64,000 nucleotides of DNA from Toxoplasma gondii ME49 (Eukaryota; Apicomplexa; Conoidasida; Eucoccidiorida; Sarcocystidae): positions 1,719,874 through 1,783,873 of the forward strand of contig NC_031478.1 in the NCBI RefSeq assembly GCF_000006565.2. The letters run 5' to 3'. A program made the position numbers and the translations under genes. Below are positions 33,883 through 49,300 of the stretch, piece by piece. Position 1 is the first letter of the stretch. Every line of letters starts with the position of its first letter. Below the pieces are notes generated by a model. That model was not told the origin of the DNA and made no database searches. It saw only the letters and a program-made list of their open reading frames with translations.

Positions 33883-36165
33883 TACGAATCTGAGTATCAA
33901 GCTGTTGAAGATGTCGAGGTCAATGGGCCAGTGTCACCATCTCGTGGACAGGTAGAAGATGTCACGACACAGTGTGCGCGGGACGCTGACAAGGGAAGGC
34001 AACGCGCCTCGGCGACACAAGCATCTTCTGGCAGTCCACTGAGTCCTGAAGTACAGATTCGCGAATCCTTCGAAGCGTTCTTATATGGAATGCGCCGGAG
34101 CAACTTCACAAACCATTGCCATGTTGGCATCCATTTTAATTCGTTCTTCCGTTTGTCGCATGTGCCGGGCAGCAGCCAATCGATGACTGCGCAACTTAGT
34201 GAAAGCCAGTTCATCCGTCTCGTTTAAAGGGAGTTGCCTACATTTCTTGAACGGTGGTCTTAGTTTCCGTTGGTTGCTGCTCTTTCACGAGTATGCATGC
34301 ACGCTCTAGCAAAGTAGCGACAAAAGTGGAGGCCCCATTTCATCCGGGTCGCACGTACCGGGCGTCCAGCGAGTTTGTGAGGTGGAGTCTGAGTGGCGGA
34401 GGCGGACAAGTTCGGGGCGCGCCGCCAACGGCACTTTACACAAGATTTCCCGTCCATCTGCAGGGAAGTATCTGTTGTATCGTAAGTCGTAAGTGGCAAT
34501 ATGTACAAGGTTGCCGGCTACCGGCCGTGGTCGGGCGGCAGTCTCACCTTCCCGCATGGTGGTTTGCACACAAAAACGGTGTCGCCTCGCGTTGTCAAAG
34601 TTCTGAAACGCCCCGCGCTTGGCATTCTTGGTGCACATGGAATTTTATCGCCGCGGCCACGTATCGCACTGCTTCCTTCGCCTGCAAGTCGACATCCCTC
34701 TGCTCCTTTGCATATGTACAAGGAAGTGGGGATAGACTCGGTAGGAGCCAGCGAAGTCCACTTCAGTGTGTGAATCCAGTAAATCAGTCTGTCAAGAATC
34801 GAGGGACTCTGAGCAGGTGCGCTTCCGCTGTTTGCACAGTACGGGCACTTCGGGCCAATTTCGCGACTGCCAAACACGTGGACGGCGCGACTTTCCGTAA
34901 TCAGACACGACTCGTGGAATAATCATCCGGGCTCGCGTGTACTGAGTTGCTGCCGACAGCTGTCAAAGGCAGCATGCGACCAACGGTCATTCGCTCGGTG
35001 TGTCGTAGCTACTTTCGGAAAGGGAAGAAGCAATTCGTATTTGATCGGTTGGCTAGGAAACGCAACACCCTCAACGATCATTCGTTAGTTCGTACTGACA
35101 AAGAGCATCAGACCGGATCTGAAGGTCTCCCACACACTCACAGTTGTCACTTATCTTTCGTTTCCCAAGAGTAAACGTTGTTTCCCTGCGCCGCCCCGTA
35201 TGCTGACGCGAAAGTGTTGTGGTTTGTAATGACATACTGTGAGACACGAGACGCAGATACGTGAGATGCGCTGGCAGGTGAGCTGCGCGCACTTGGGATC
35301 CGATGCAGTAGCTGTCCGCCCCAGTAATTCTATCACCCTGATCTGCCGCGGCCTTTGCGGTCCGTCTCTGATCCAAGGCGAGCAAACTCAGCAGTGCCTG
35401 GACGGTTCAGAACAATTTAGTCAACGACGATTCCTTCGTATTTGTTTGGTATGTAGCGCCCTCCGTCCCGGTAATGTTTGATCAGTGGCTCATGGCTGCG
35501 ATCGCGGCTCCCCCTTCTGTCTCTCAGGGCTCCTGAAATGCTGTTCTTCCGCACGTCCAGTACTGTTGTGGTCTGGCGGAATTCACAAGCGTCTCCGCGA
35601 CGGTGTTTATTTGATGTAAGACACAACCCAAGTGTTCAATGCGTTTGAATTACATATGTCTGGCATCTCTTTTTACGAAAAGAATTGGCATGTTTGCAAA
35701 GCTCAGGCACGAGAGCTCCGAGCTCGAGTCAAATTCACCTTGAGCCTTTTTCCCCCTTGTGACTGCTTCGTAGATACGCGAGTGTGCGGAAAGCGGTGGT
35801 CGCTCGTCAACAAGCAGATTGTCACCGATGACAGCAGACACAGTTTCGTTGGCTTGAGTGTGCTGACTTGGGAATTTCAGTGTCCGTGGGCGTGTTTGTG
35901 TGGTAAATACTGGGCGGCTGTCCAATCATAAAGCTGGAGGTAAAACGCCTTAAAACGGTGGGTTTAGCCATCGCATACGCGTCGCGGTGAGACACACCTA
36001 CGTAGGAAGGAAGAAACCGTCGGCAAGTTGCTAATCCTGAAACCTAAACTCCTGTAAGTGACATGACGGCCACAAATCAATATTCTCAAATTGACGGCAC
36101 ACATGGTCTGGGACTGGCTTCTCTTCGTTCAAGTCAGGTATGACTAGCTGACAGTGAAAGTGCCG
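33883..36165. other. Downstream region of TMEM147 with an open continuation frame
   Basis: The first part, 33883-34227, stays open in the frame of the last TMEM147 exon after a single TGA (see findings). The rest holds short frames on both strands without domains. Confidence 0.45.
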
Positions 36166-37176
36166 ATGGAGGGATTAACTGGAAGCGAAGCGGGCTATGT
36201 GGGTACGGTTGCGCTGGTTGACCGACCAAACACAGACCAGGCTTTGTATTTAGCAGTGGCGGGAAACGGACAGACAGTTAAGGAACTCGTTGGCTGCGAC
36301 TCGTCAACGGCTTCGACAGTAACAGTAGCGAAGCAGCGTCAGGAGAACGGCGCTAGAGGTAATGACGCCCAGGCATTGGCCGAGGGTTCACTCGGTCTTG
36401 TGGAACGTGGGTCTAGGGACTCAGAGGTAAAGGATAAAAGTCCCGTTGACACCTGGACTGAGGACGGATTTTCCGCTGATAGCAAGGCTCTGGCGTCGCA
36501 ACCGTCACGGGCTCTTATTGACCATACTCAGCAACTCTGCGTACGTGCCGAGCCTTTTCTCGAAGTGTGCGCTGCAACCGCAAGGTGGCAGGCAGCGAGA
36601 CTCATCGCAGCCAATTTATGTTCCTTAGCCACACAGCCGAGGCCCGGAAAATTTGATTTGCCCATCATCCTTACGGGGGAGTACGTCGATTCCGACTGCC
36701 AGGCCGCCGGTACTTCGGCCAACAGATTGATACAGTGCTGTTCTTTTGTATGTTATGTACCATTGCATGACGGTAGACAGATCTATATCCAGTTTGACAA
36801 GCGCCTACTACGACCAACATTGTGCAAGCGTATCCGATCAGCCCCTATCGAGGATAGAGGGATAGCGTCGAGGCGCACGTAGGACGCGCTTCCAGTACTG
36901 CCGTCCGAGACTGAAACGATGGACACAGTTGACATGCCGTGTCCCTTGGCACCACGCATGGATTTCCAACCCGCCATTGTCTCTCTCCCGGAGCCTCGGG
37001 AAGACGAAATGCTTCCTGAGTCTATGACGGCCCGACAGCTGCCTCAGAAGTTGCGAGGATGCGAGCAAGGGACATCAAGTGAAGGCGCGTTTGAGCTGAG
37101 ATGTAACTTTTCCCGGGGCATGTCTGCCCGACTCAAACAGGTGTTAAGGGCGATCCGGTCTGGTGAAACCAGATAG
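36166..37176 (+). pseudogene. Unassigned reading frame interrupted by one in-frame TAG
   Basis: From ATG 36166 a frame of 238 codons runs to TAG at 36880-36882 and then continues in the same frame for another 98 codons to TAG at 37174-37176, with an internal ATG at 36919. Both halves have balanced, protein-like composition, for example AEPFLEVCAATARWQAARLI and FDLPIILTGEYVDSD before the stop and MDFQPAIVSLPEPREDEMLP after it. No domain is recognised. It may be a decayed gene, a gene whose true structure splices out the stop, a recent nonsense allele, or chance. An intron just around the stop would be only about 50 bases, shorter than the other introns here. An intact 238-residue protein ending at 36882 is also possible. 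Confidence 0.4.
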
Positions 37177-39754
37177 CGGATTTCGCCCCTTTGCCACGGC
37201 GGCAGGTGTGATTCTGTGTCAAGGAAGTCGGGTCCCAAAAGAGTTCAGTGGCCTTTGCCCGGGCTCGAGACCCATATTATTTCGTGGTATATCTCAATTC
37301 CCTCTGTAACCTAGCATGTTCGTGCGGCGACCCAGTCTTGTTCACGGCGTTCAGTAGCGTGCTCATGTTTCCTATTCCGTTGTACAATTCCTTAGTGCGA
37401 GGAACGTTGCAGTGCAAAGCTTAGGGGACCGAGAGGAGACAACGGACAGTATTTTAATCGTTACGTGCTCCCGGTGTTGACAACACCCCTGGCGTGTACA
37501 GCGAGCGTGTAGAGATCAAAACAACCGCAATGTTTGACGACTTTGAGACAGGGGTCTAGCAGAGGATGCAGTGTTTTTTATCCACCCTTAGGCGGGGAAG
37601 AAGTTCAGGTGAGTATGGTTCTCATGCGCAGCGATTTGGGCTGATGATAACGATCACTGGTTCTTAAGCGTGGTTCCTGCCCGTCGGCTTTAGTACAGGT
37701 AGCACGGCCCCACGGCCGAACCGAAGGCATGCCTAGTCGTCATTAAACCCGTAGAACCAAACACATTTCTAAATGCCTCACACGAGAACGGACGTCACAG
37801 TAACGATGATGTGTAGGCGCGTTTGTTCCTCTGATACGCATGGGGGAGACAGCTGCTGTCAAAGTCCGGTACCCACAAAGTAGCGAGATCCTGAGGTGGA
37901 CAAGACGAGTGGGGCAGAAGGCGCACAGGATGCGCACACTGAGCACCTGTTTGAGCGTTACAGTGCCCGGACAGAAAATGGCTCCTTCCCAAGCTAAGAG
38001 AAAGCTTGAGTCAACAAACGGCTTCTAAAGGGAAACTGACGAGCTGTTGATTCGGCAGTGTTCACGCTTAGCAGGTCACATGAGGGGCAGACCATCAGCC
38101 AGAGAAAAATGAGTCTGCCTTCCAATGAAGTGTGTTTCTACAAGCGTGTCCATTCCGTTGAGGGTTAACCGGTGGCAAAGTCCAGGTTGGAGGGTGGCCG
38201 CCCCCCCGGTGTCGCTTTTGCAGCTGGAGACTCAAATGCAACTTGGTCCGCACGAAACAAGGGGTATTTCGTACTTCTTTTGTACCGCGGGAGCTTTCTG
38301 TCGAGAAGATTCTGTTTCGTTTTGGCGGTGGGTCCCGCACACGCGGCTGTGGCGTTGCTCCAAACTGAGTTCCCCGATTAACGTTCCGGCACTGCACGTT
38401 TTGCTTTGCTAAAGAGAAAAGAACGCAATCTTGCAAGTGTGCCGGGAAAAACATGGATTCGTCCACCAGCAAAGGTTCCACTCTGTACGCGTAAGCAAAA
38501 CGATACTCTTGTGCTGTCCCTTCTAAGTGGACATGGACGTGGTTTGTAGAATCGGTTTCGGTGTGCGCAAAGCCCCAGCAACTTCACCCGGCGTACTGAT
38601 CTTCGCTCGGTCTCGCCGCTCCTGGGCAGCTTCAGTCCCCCCTTCCTCCGGCCTCGCTCTGTTTTCATCCCACTCCGCTTTGCACGCCTCCGTCGTGGAA
38701 TCTTCTTCCTAATTGTTGCGCCTTTCGCCTTTATGTGTTTCTCGGTTGCTCTCTCGCTTGCCTCTCCTGTTTTTGTGGTTGTGTGCACTCTCAGCTGCGT
38801 TTTCTGCCGAGGAGAATTGACTCCGCTGTCTGTGGGGGAACCGTGGTACGCGTACCCCATACTCCATTTCCGCGGCTCAGCTACCGACTCGCGCTTACTC
38901 GTATTCAGCCTCTCGGCCCGTGGCCTGAGTTGTAGCCCGCCGTATACATGTGCAAATCTACTGCTTGTTCGATGCGAGTCCGGCGTTTCAGCGGGGGACT
39001 TGATCGCTGGAAACCAGCGGTGTTTTTCTGAAGCTGTCTGGGCTCCTGATTTGCTATCTTCTGCCTGATTGGATAAATTTGTTCTTCGCTGTCTAAAAAT
39101 AGTACCGAGGACGAAAGGGAGTTGTGTGGGTGCGACGAAACTGTTTTTTGTCGGCTTAGCGGACGACCACCGCCCCCCCAGCTGGTCTTATACGTGGCAC
39201 ACTTTTTAAGTTCGTCTTTTCGCTTCTCTGCGCCGTCGCCAGCTGTCCTTTTCCCCCCACATACTGTGCCCAACTCTCCAATCTCGAGTTCTCCACGCAT
39301 TCTGTCTCTTTCCTCTTTCTTTTTTCAACGCGGTGGGTGTCGCAGGCCACGCGGACTGCCGTGGACAGCCTTTTCTCGCATCCTTCGGCCGTTTCTTGTT
39401 GTAAATTCCCCGTGTGATTTGCGTTGTTTTTTGAACCATCACGCTCACCACCACTCCACCGGTTTTGAGGGCGCGCGTGCGGTGTCGTTGCTGTTTCGCT
39501 CGTATTTTTCTTGTGACTTTTGTTTTTCTCCCGTGATTCTCGAGCACCGTCCTTTTTGTCCCGGTCTTTGTTTCTTTGTTCTTCAGCCGTTGCCCACGTG
39601 AAGGCTCAGCCACGCGGGCATTGCAGTCTCTCCTTTGTCTTTCGATCCCGACTTTTTCGTCCTTGTCGCGTCGCTTTTTTGCCCTAATCGAAGTTATCGG
39701 ACGCGTGTCTGTCTTGCTTTTGCTTCTCGCGTCTTCGTCCCCAAAAGTGCACCC
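37177..39754. promoter_or_regulatory. Upstream region and pyrimidine-rich leader of the DEAD-box gene
   Basis: The first 1.3 kb holds nothing recognisable. From about 38500, and strongly from 39120 to 39750, the plus strand is dominated by C and T with repeated TTC, CTC and GTTTTT runs, as is usual for the untranslated leader of highly expressed coccidian genes. The long minus-strand frames here are an artefact of that purine-rich complement. Confidence 0.5.
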
Positions 39755-42713
<2,959 letters not shown>

Positions 42714-43537
42714 ACAGCGACAGATCGGGGCAGAGACAAGGGGGAAAAAAAGGAGTGGGCGTGAGGCGCCAGGCGACCTTTGGAGTCACAAAAGAGACGC
42801 AGCATGTATTATAATGCCCGTCTGTCTGTGTGTGAGGGGTAGCTGTTTGAACGAGAGAATAGAAGCTGGAACGCTGGGAGGAGGAGGAGAGGTGGGAAAA
42901 CGCGCAGAAAGCGAGGGTAGAGGGGCAACTGCAGGGGCGCTGCTTCTAGGGAGAAAAGTCGAGGATCTTTTCGGGATCACGAAGAAGTGCTGCTCGTCTC
43001 GAAGACTGAAGGGATCCGTGCGAAACGGGTCCGTGTTGGTTGAAAGAGGGAAAGGACGAAAAGATAGGAGACACAGAGGACGGGTCATCTATAGGGAGTG
43101 GAATGTTGTGTTGAGGGTTGGTACAGGACTCGAACACACACTCATATCGATCGGCCGCAACGCCTCGAACGATTCTACACACAATGAATGCATTGTCGAC
43201 TGAGTATTCTTTCGTGTTTTGCCGTGGTTTGGAGACGCAAGGGCTGGTACACACCGTGTTGAGTGTTTGTCCACTCTGGTTGTTGGTATCTTCAAGAGAA
43301 AACGTCCTATGTGTGCAAAGGTCCACGACAAGAACCGAGACAGGCAGGTGTGCCGAACGCAGTTGTTCCACAGACAACTGTTTTTGGGAGCAAGAATATT
43401 TTCGAGGCTGACAAAAACTGCGCACTCTCGCAGCGTCTGCTGTAACGATGGCGTACGCCTTCTGCCTTCCGGCCCCCCCAGTCTGATTTCCGAGTTATAG
43501 TAGAACTGACCCATGGCGATTCAGGTTAGCATAGAAC
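42714..43537. other. Intergenic region
   Basis: The first half is purine-rich on the plus strand and is probably the 3' untranslated region of the helicase. The second half is the promoter side of the small three-exon gene. No gene is seen. Confidence 0.5.
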
Positions 43538-44312
43538 ATGAATCCTGAGATGCTTGTTGAGCCAATCGCGAGTCACCCGCCGGAGGAAGTACATACCGAT
43601 TCGGGTAATCTGGCACACAGGACACCCCATACTTTTTTAGGTGGATGTTTAGTGTTGAGCCGCAAAAGAATGTCTCATTCAGGTAGCCTGCATTTTATTC
43701 ACTTATTTCTGTATCGCTTGAAGTACGACTGACAATTTGGCGTCTGCATCCTTTCAGCAAGTTTTGATCCTCTGACGCGAAACAACGAATGTTGAAGCCG
43801 GCCAAACAGGGGGGAAGAGGGGTGTGGCCGCCCGCACCTCCCGTTGACCACTGCGTTTTTTGGTTTTTTCTAGACGGATTCAACGTTACGTTTACCTACA
43901 TCAATGATGCCTCAGTGCTTCTAAATTTGGGAGATTGTGAGTCATTTCTGCCAGAGTATTCGCGCGAGGAACCCTCGTGTGGAAGTTGTTGCAAACAGTA
44001 CCTCAAAACAAAGTTCAGCTGCCTGTAACAAATACTGAAATTAGATTCTTGGGGTTGTAGGCTTACATTGCATTTTAAGGAAAATGTACTGTGATTTGGG
44101 CTACTGTGTTAGATGCTTCCCGCTTAGACAAAGGGGAAGAGCAGAAACAACACGTGTGGAACACAAACTGGAGCGTTGACCAGCAAGTCGTTACTCAAGA
44201 ATTCAGTCATAAACATTGGGAAGCCCCAAGTGTTTGGTATCCGCACATGCCCGAACCTTTCATAAAGCGAATTGAGAAAGCATCGCGCTCGATCGACTTG
44301 TTGCCTTTTTGA
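43538..44312 (+). CDS. Small protein of unknown function, 104 residues in three exons
   Basis: Exons 43538-43604, 43874-43936 and 44128-44312 join through two phase 1 GT-AG introns, the first with a strong acceptor (TTTTTTCTAG). The product begins MNPEMLVEPIASHPPEE, continues with DGFNVTFTYINDASVLLNLGD, and ends with a Trp/His/Pro-rich part (NTNWSVDQQVV, then WEAPSVWYPHMPEPFIKRIE) before a TGA at 44310. There is no signal peptide or clear membrane segment and no domain I recognise. The agreement of three exons in phase and the non-repetitive sequence argue for a real gene. An upstream ATG at 43512 in better context reads only 11 codons in another frame. The size and tryptophan-rich tail would suit a subunit of a larger complex, but that is a guess. 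Confidence 0.6.
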
Positions 44313-45748
44313 GCAAATCCTGACTCCTCCAGCGCAGCCGGGGACCCCGTGTCCTATTTTCCGCCACCCGAAAAGCGACCGTAAGAGTTGTTCAAACGGT
44401 ACTTCGTCCCTACAGAAAATCTAATGTTGCGCTCTTCGGGAGATGTTCTATGCATGAGCCCAACAAATCACGTCTCCACTAGGAGGAATTGAGACGTGAG
44501 TTTCGCTCTTCCGAAACGAATATCGAGGCCGTTCTCCTCATTGTGATAGGTTCACCAGTCTGACTTTGTCAGTAAGCGCAAAATTGCTTTTCTCTCAACC
44601 CCGTCGTTTGGCGGGCTGTTCTACTGAGGGTGCTCTGACAAAAGGTAGCATTGTTGTTCTAAGTAGGTAGGATGAATTTCTGATACCAGAAGAAAAAGCC
44701 AACTGCAGCACTTGTGAGTGGAAACAGTCATGTTCTCCGCGTAGCGTGTCCTTCAAACGGCTCCATGCAGGAGAGCTGCTTTTTTGCCGCGCTAGAGAGA
44801 AACCGTTGTGGGGCTGAGACATCTCTGGGGTGGTCCATGACGCTGGCGTCAGCGCACACTGTGATGCAAACGCACTCACGCTGATTGGCCACTTACTGCT
44901 TCTCTGTCATAGCTCCTTGATTTCCCCAACCTTTGTTGGAATTGCGCTGTTGAGAAAGGCCAGCACATGTACTCAAGACAGTGCCTCTAATCCGCCTTTC
45001 AGTCATCCATGTACTATCATCCAAGGGCTTCGTAAAGAGCTCACAATGGACAACGTTCAGCGGCAGTAGCCGTAATAAGTGGTTCAGAAGGACTACCCCT
45101 CGGTAGACAAACAGCCCCAAACTTTCTCGTGAATGTCATTTTTACTTGCCCCTCAGAACGAATTTGGCTTATTCACTAGTATCGCAGCTGCGTACTGTTT
45201 TTGGAACGGTCGAAGAGTTTGCTTGTCATGTTTTCTATACGGAAACAGACGCTCGTAACTCTGGTCCCGTTTTGAAGAGCGCTGCGTCCCTGTGGGAGCC
45301 TTCTTGCTTCTGATATAGTTTCAGGGCCACATCTGAGCACTGCTGGTCAGCAGAATCGAAGTGCAGTGTCGATAACGATGAGCGAAGGGAGGTCTGGTAG
45401 CACAGCTCGCATGTCCGAGGCATTGAAGGCTGTTCAGAAACCGGCGTTGCCGATGACAACAATTGCCTGCCTTAAAGAGTGAGAAGAAATCACTCGTGTT
45501 TTGCTGCGCCTTTAGTGGCTTCTTCGCACTTTCGCGACAGCCTCCATCTGCACGTCGCTGCACAGGTACCCAGGACCGCGCATGTGAACGTTTTGAGTTC
45601 TGCATCAGGCCATCCAACTATCGCAGCAAAACTCACGTTACGCAGCTTGTTCCCTGCTGGTGTATTTCGTCTGAATTTCTGATGCGAAACAGTGCAAAGT
45701 GAACTTGTAACGTCCACTGTTGCTGCTTCCCGGATTCTGTGCAGCGCA
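44313..45748. other. Intergenic region or unresolved 5' part of the Cys-rich gene
   Basis: No clear coding exon is seen. A GAGACG-containing segment lies near 44494. An AG acceptor at 45743-45744, just before the ATG used below, leaves open that an upstream exon of the Cys-rich gene lies here. Confidence 0.4.
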
Positions 45749-46348
45749 ATGGTGGCTTCTGCGAAGTCTTTTACAGCCACCCCAAAGAGAGGTAGCTCGG
45801 TCTCTCGTGGCCCCACGAAAACAATGAGCAAAACCAAGAGCACGAATAGCACCACACGGAGCAAAAGCGCTCTGGCGTTGGAGCGTGAGAACACAACCAA
45901 ACTTCCCAGCTCCCCCGGCGACATGTGTGGTGCCGCCGAATGCTTGCGGCCCTGGTTAGATGATCAATGTCACTGCGATGCATGCCTTTTCGGAAACGAA
46001 AAAAGCGGCCGCACCATGTCCAGCATGCGAAATAGCGGTTCCCGCAGTGAGATGAGCTTCACGCCCAAATGCATGAAAGAGAAATTCCAGAAGTCGCGGA
46101 CGTCAGAAGCATCATGTGGAGGATGCTCGAGCGCCACCCTTCCCAACGCAGGACTGGAAATGCTTCCTCACGAAAAAGGGAATCAAACAGGAGAATCACC
46201 CAAGACTCCCATCCAAGTTACACTCGTGGCTCCCTGGTAATTAAAAGACTCTGTCCGATGCAAAATATCATTCGTGATTCTCAACAGAGAGAACACTTCC
46301 CGGCCGTATGAGATGAAACACCAACTCCCATGAACATTGCCCGCAGAC

Positions 46349-46383
<35 letters not shown>

Positions 46384-49300
46384 GCTGGGAGCCCAGAGTG
46401 CCACCTCCAAGTATGCGGAGGAACAAATGCCTGTCTGTGAGTAAGTACACGTACAAAATGGTGAATCTGCGCACAGGGCAGTTTTGAGTTGCTCCGCGTG
46501 GCGCCCTTGTCGGCATCCGCAACTGGATTTCGACCTACGAGTTTAGGAGCGATGTTCCCAATAAAGGGAGTTACAAAGCTTCCAGTTGAATATCCAAACC
46601 GCAAAGGGAGTACGGAGGAAGAATGGAAAATGAACAGTCGTGAATGGCGGCCTACAATACTGATGCATCCGGCCGGCGAACGGCGAACCCAGGAGATTCC
46701 AGGCGTGCAACGCGGTGATCGCTTCTGTTCTCTCTATAAATTATGCATTCCTGTGTCTTTCTTTCAGGGAACATTCCAAGTCACAAGCGACGATAAAGAG
46801 TGGAAGTTCCCCCACGGTGACAGTCAGTTCTCGCATCCAGAGAGGTCGGTCTACAAGTCGGGGAAGCAGGAGAAACCCAAGTGTCGAGTCGACACCGGCT
46901 CTGCCCCGCCCCCACTGCGAAATGTGTGGAGCAGCCGAGTGCCTTCGCCCCTGGTTGGACGATCGCTGCCACTGCAATACATGTCTAGGCTTAGAGGAAA
47001 AAGAGTGTGATTCCCCTCGGATGAAGGCTCGCAGAAAATCCAACCCGTCGTGTGAGTCGTTCTACGCGTCTAAATGCATGAAGCATGAGTTCGAGCAGAG
47101 GTTGAACAAAATCAGATCTAGACAGCCGACAAAATTTGTAATGAAACAATTCTCTAAGAGCACCGCGTCAGAGGATGAAACGAACTTGAACACCCTACCA
47201 GCCCTCGAACGCCACTCCTCCGCAGGCGACCCGAAGAAACAAGAGACGGCGCAGAACACCATGTGAGATTTCCAGCAGTGTCCACAGCAAAACAGACGCT
47301 TTCGCTTCTTCGTGATCAACGAAGATGTAAAGGACTGCTTGTCCACTTTTCGGACTGACAAACTCACTAGTACCCTCGTCAAAATATACTCGTTTACGGC
47401 TCCAAACTTCGTAAACAGAGAGTGTTTTTGTGCGCAGTGAATCAGTCTCTGTCCACATGGCATAGTGCGGTAGGACTATACACGCACTTATGTCAAACAT
47501 CAGTACCTATATGTACACACATATGTGCCAACTTGTCTCTGTACGCCGTCTATTGTTCTGCAACGTTCTGTGGTGGCATTGCCAGTAGCAAGTTTCGACG
47601 TTGTGTGTAACGTGCAGCCGGAGGACCTCCTTGCAGAGTCTGTCGCGCGTTTCGACGGGCGCGAGATCGCACCGTTCGAAGAGCTCCCGAGCAAACCCGA
47701 GTGTCGAGTCGATACCGGCTCTGCCCCGCCCCCATTGCGAAATGTGTGGAGCAGCCGAGTGCCTTCGCCCGTGGCTTGACGATCGCTGCCACTGCAACGC
47801 ATGCTTAGGGCTGGACAAGAAAGAGTGTGATTCCCCTCGGATGAAGGCTCGCAGAAAATCCAACCCGTCGTGTGAGTCGTTCTATGCATCGAAGTGCATG
47901 AAGCATGAATTCGAACTGCAAACTCCGGTCAAGTCGAGACAACCAATGACGACGGTTGAAAAGAAACCGTCGGAGGCCAGAGTGAAGGAAGAATATATCC
48001 TGGAAAAGCCGAGCGACACGGAATCCTTGCAGACGACTCAGGCAACCCTGAAGTGAGTTTCCTGCTCCAAGCAATCTTAACAGCCGAATCGGACGTTAGA
48101 CAAAATGGAGCAGCTTGTATTCTGTGGATACACTCACTCGGCATCTTGGTTAAAACTTGGTCTGAGAGGGTTGTTTTCACGTAGGAACATCCGGCCGCCT
48201 GGTAGTCGGTGCTACAAAGAGCGTCCACCAGACCACTCATGCGTTGAAACCTGTCTCGGTTCTGGAGCCTTTTAATTCTTCTTCTGCAGAGTAGAAGCTA
48301 GACTGGTTGCTTAGTCATGTAGCGAAACACCTCTGCGCGCGTTTAGATCGTCCTTTCGATTTGGCTGAACATATATGCTCAAAAATTGGCGAAGAATGCC
48401 GTACGTAGGCTACAGACGATTCTGGACCAGTAAACGCTTGTAAACTCTAGAGCTACATGTGAGATGTCTTGGAGATAGTGCCTTGAAAACGATGGAAGAA
48501 TTCTGGCCAGTTGTGTAGCTGAACCCTCATCCTCATTTGTAGCGGCCTTGTTCGACTGGCACAACGTGTGTCTATACGTATTTACTTACCTGTTACATAA
48601 CGACTGTACAGAGGAATGTGTTGACACTTACATGGAGCTCAAGATGCCGGTTCTGCCAACCACGAGCATCGTTGCTTCCCGTTTTATTTGTGAAGTTCAA
48701 TAGACCGTCTGCATGTTCTCCCATGTGCTTCTTTTCTAAACTTCTACTACTCTTGGGGTACTTAGATCGACGTCGAAACGAAGCCGAACAAGCTCCCGTG
48801 GCCGTTCTCTCACTCGCAGCCGTCCCGATATTGAGTCTACTCCAGTGCTGCCCCGCCCGCACTGCGAGATGTGCGGAGCTGCTGAGTGCCTACGGCCCTG
48901 GCTGGATGATCGTTGCCACTGCGATGCATGCCTTGGCTTAAGTGTTCGCCGGGAATGCGAGTCGCCGCGCATGCGAGCTAGGCGCTCGTCCAATCCTTCC
49001 TGCGAATCATTTTTTGCCTCCAAGTGCCTGAAAGAAAAATTCGAATCGGAACCAGTGGGAAGCTTGGCAACCAAACAGCGCACCTTGAGCCGCGGCGGCT
49101 CGCGAGGATTTAAAACTCTCCCGTCTGTCGAGAAGACAATTGGAGAGGAACCGGAGTTGTCCGCGACACTAGGACCGCAAAAAGCATCTTCTAAACAACT
49201 CGAAAAACAGCACACGACTCTTCAAGAAATGAAGATACAGCGAAGCGGCAGCCGTGTGTAAGCAAAGACAAGTTGGGCAACATAGTTTGGTGGACACCGC

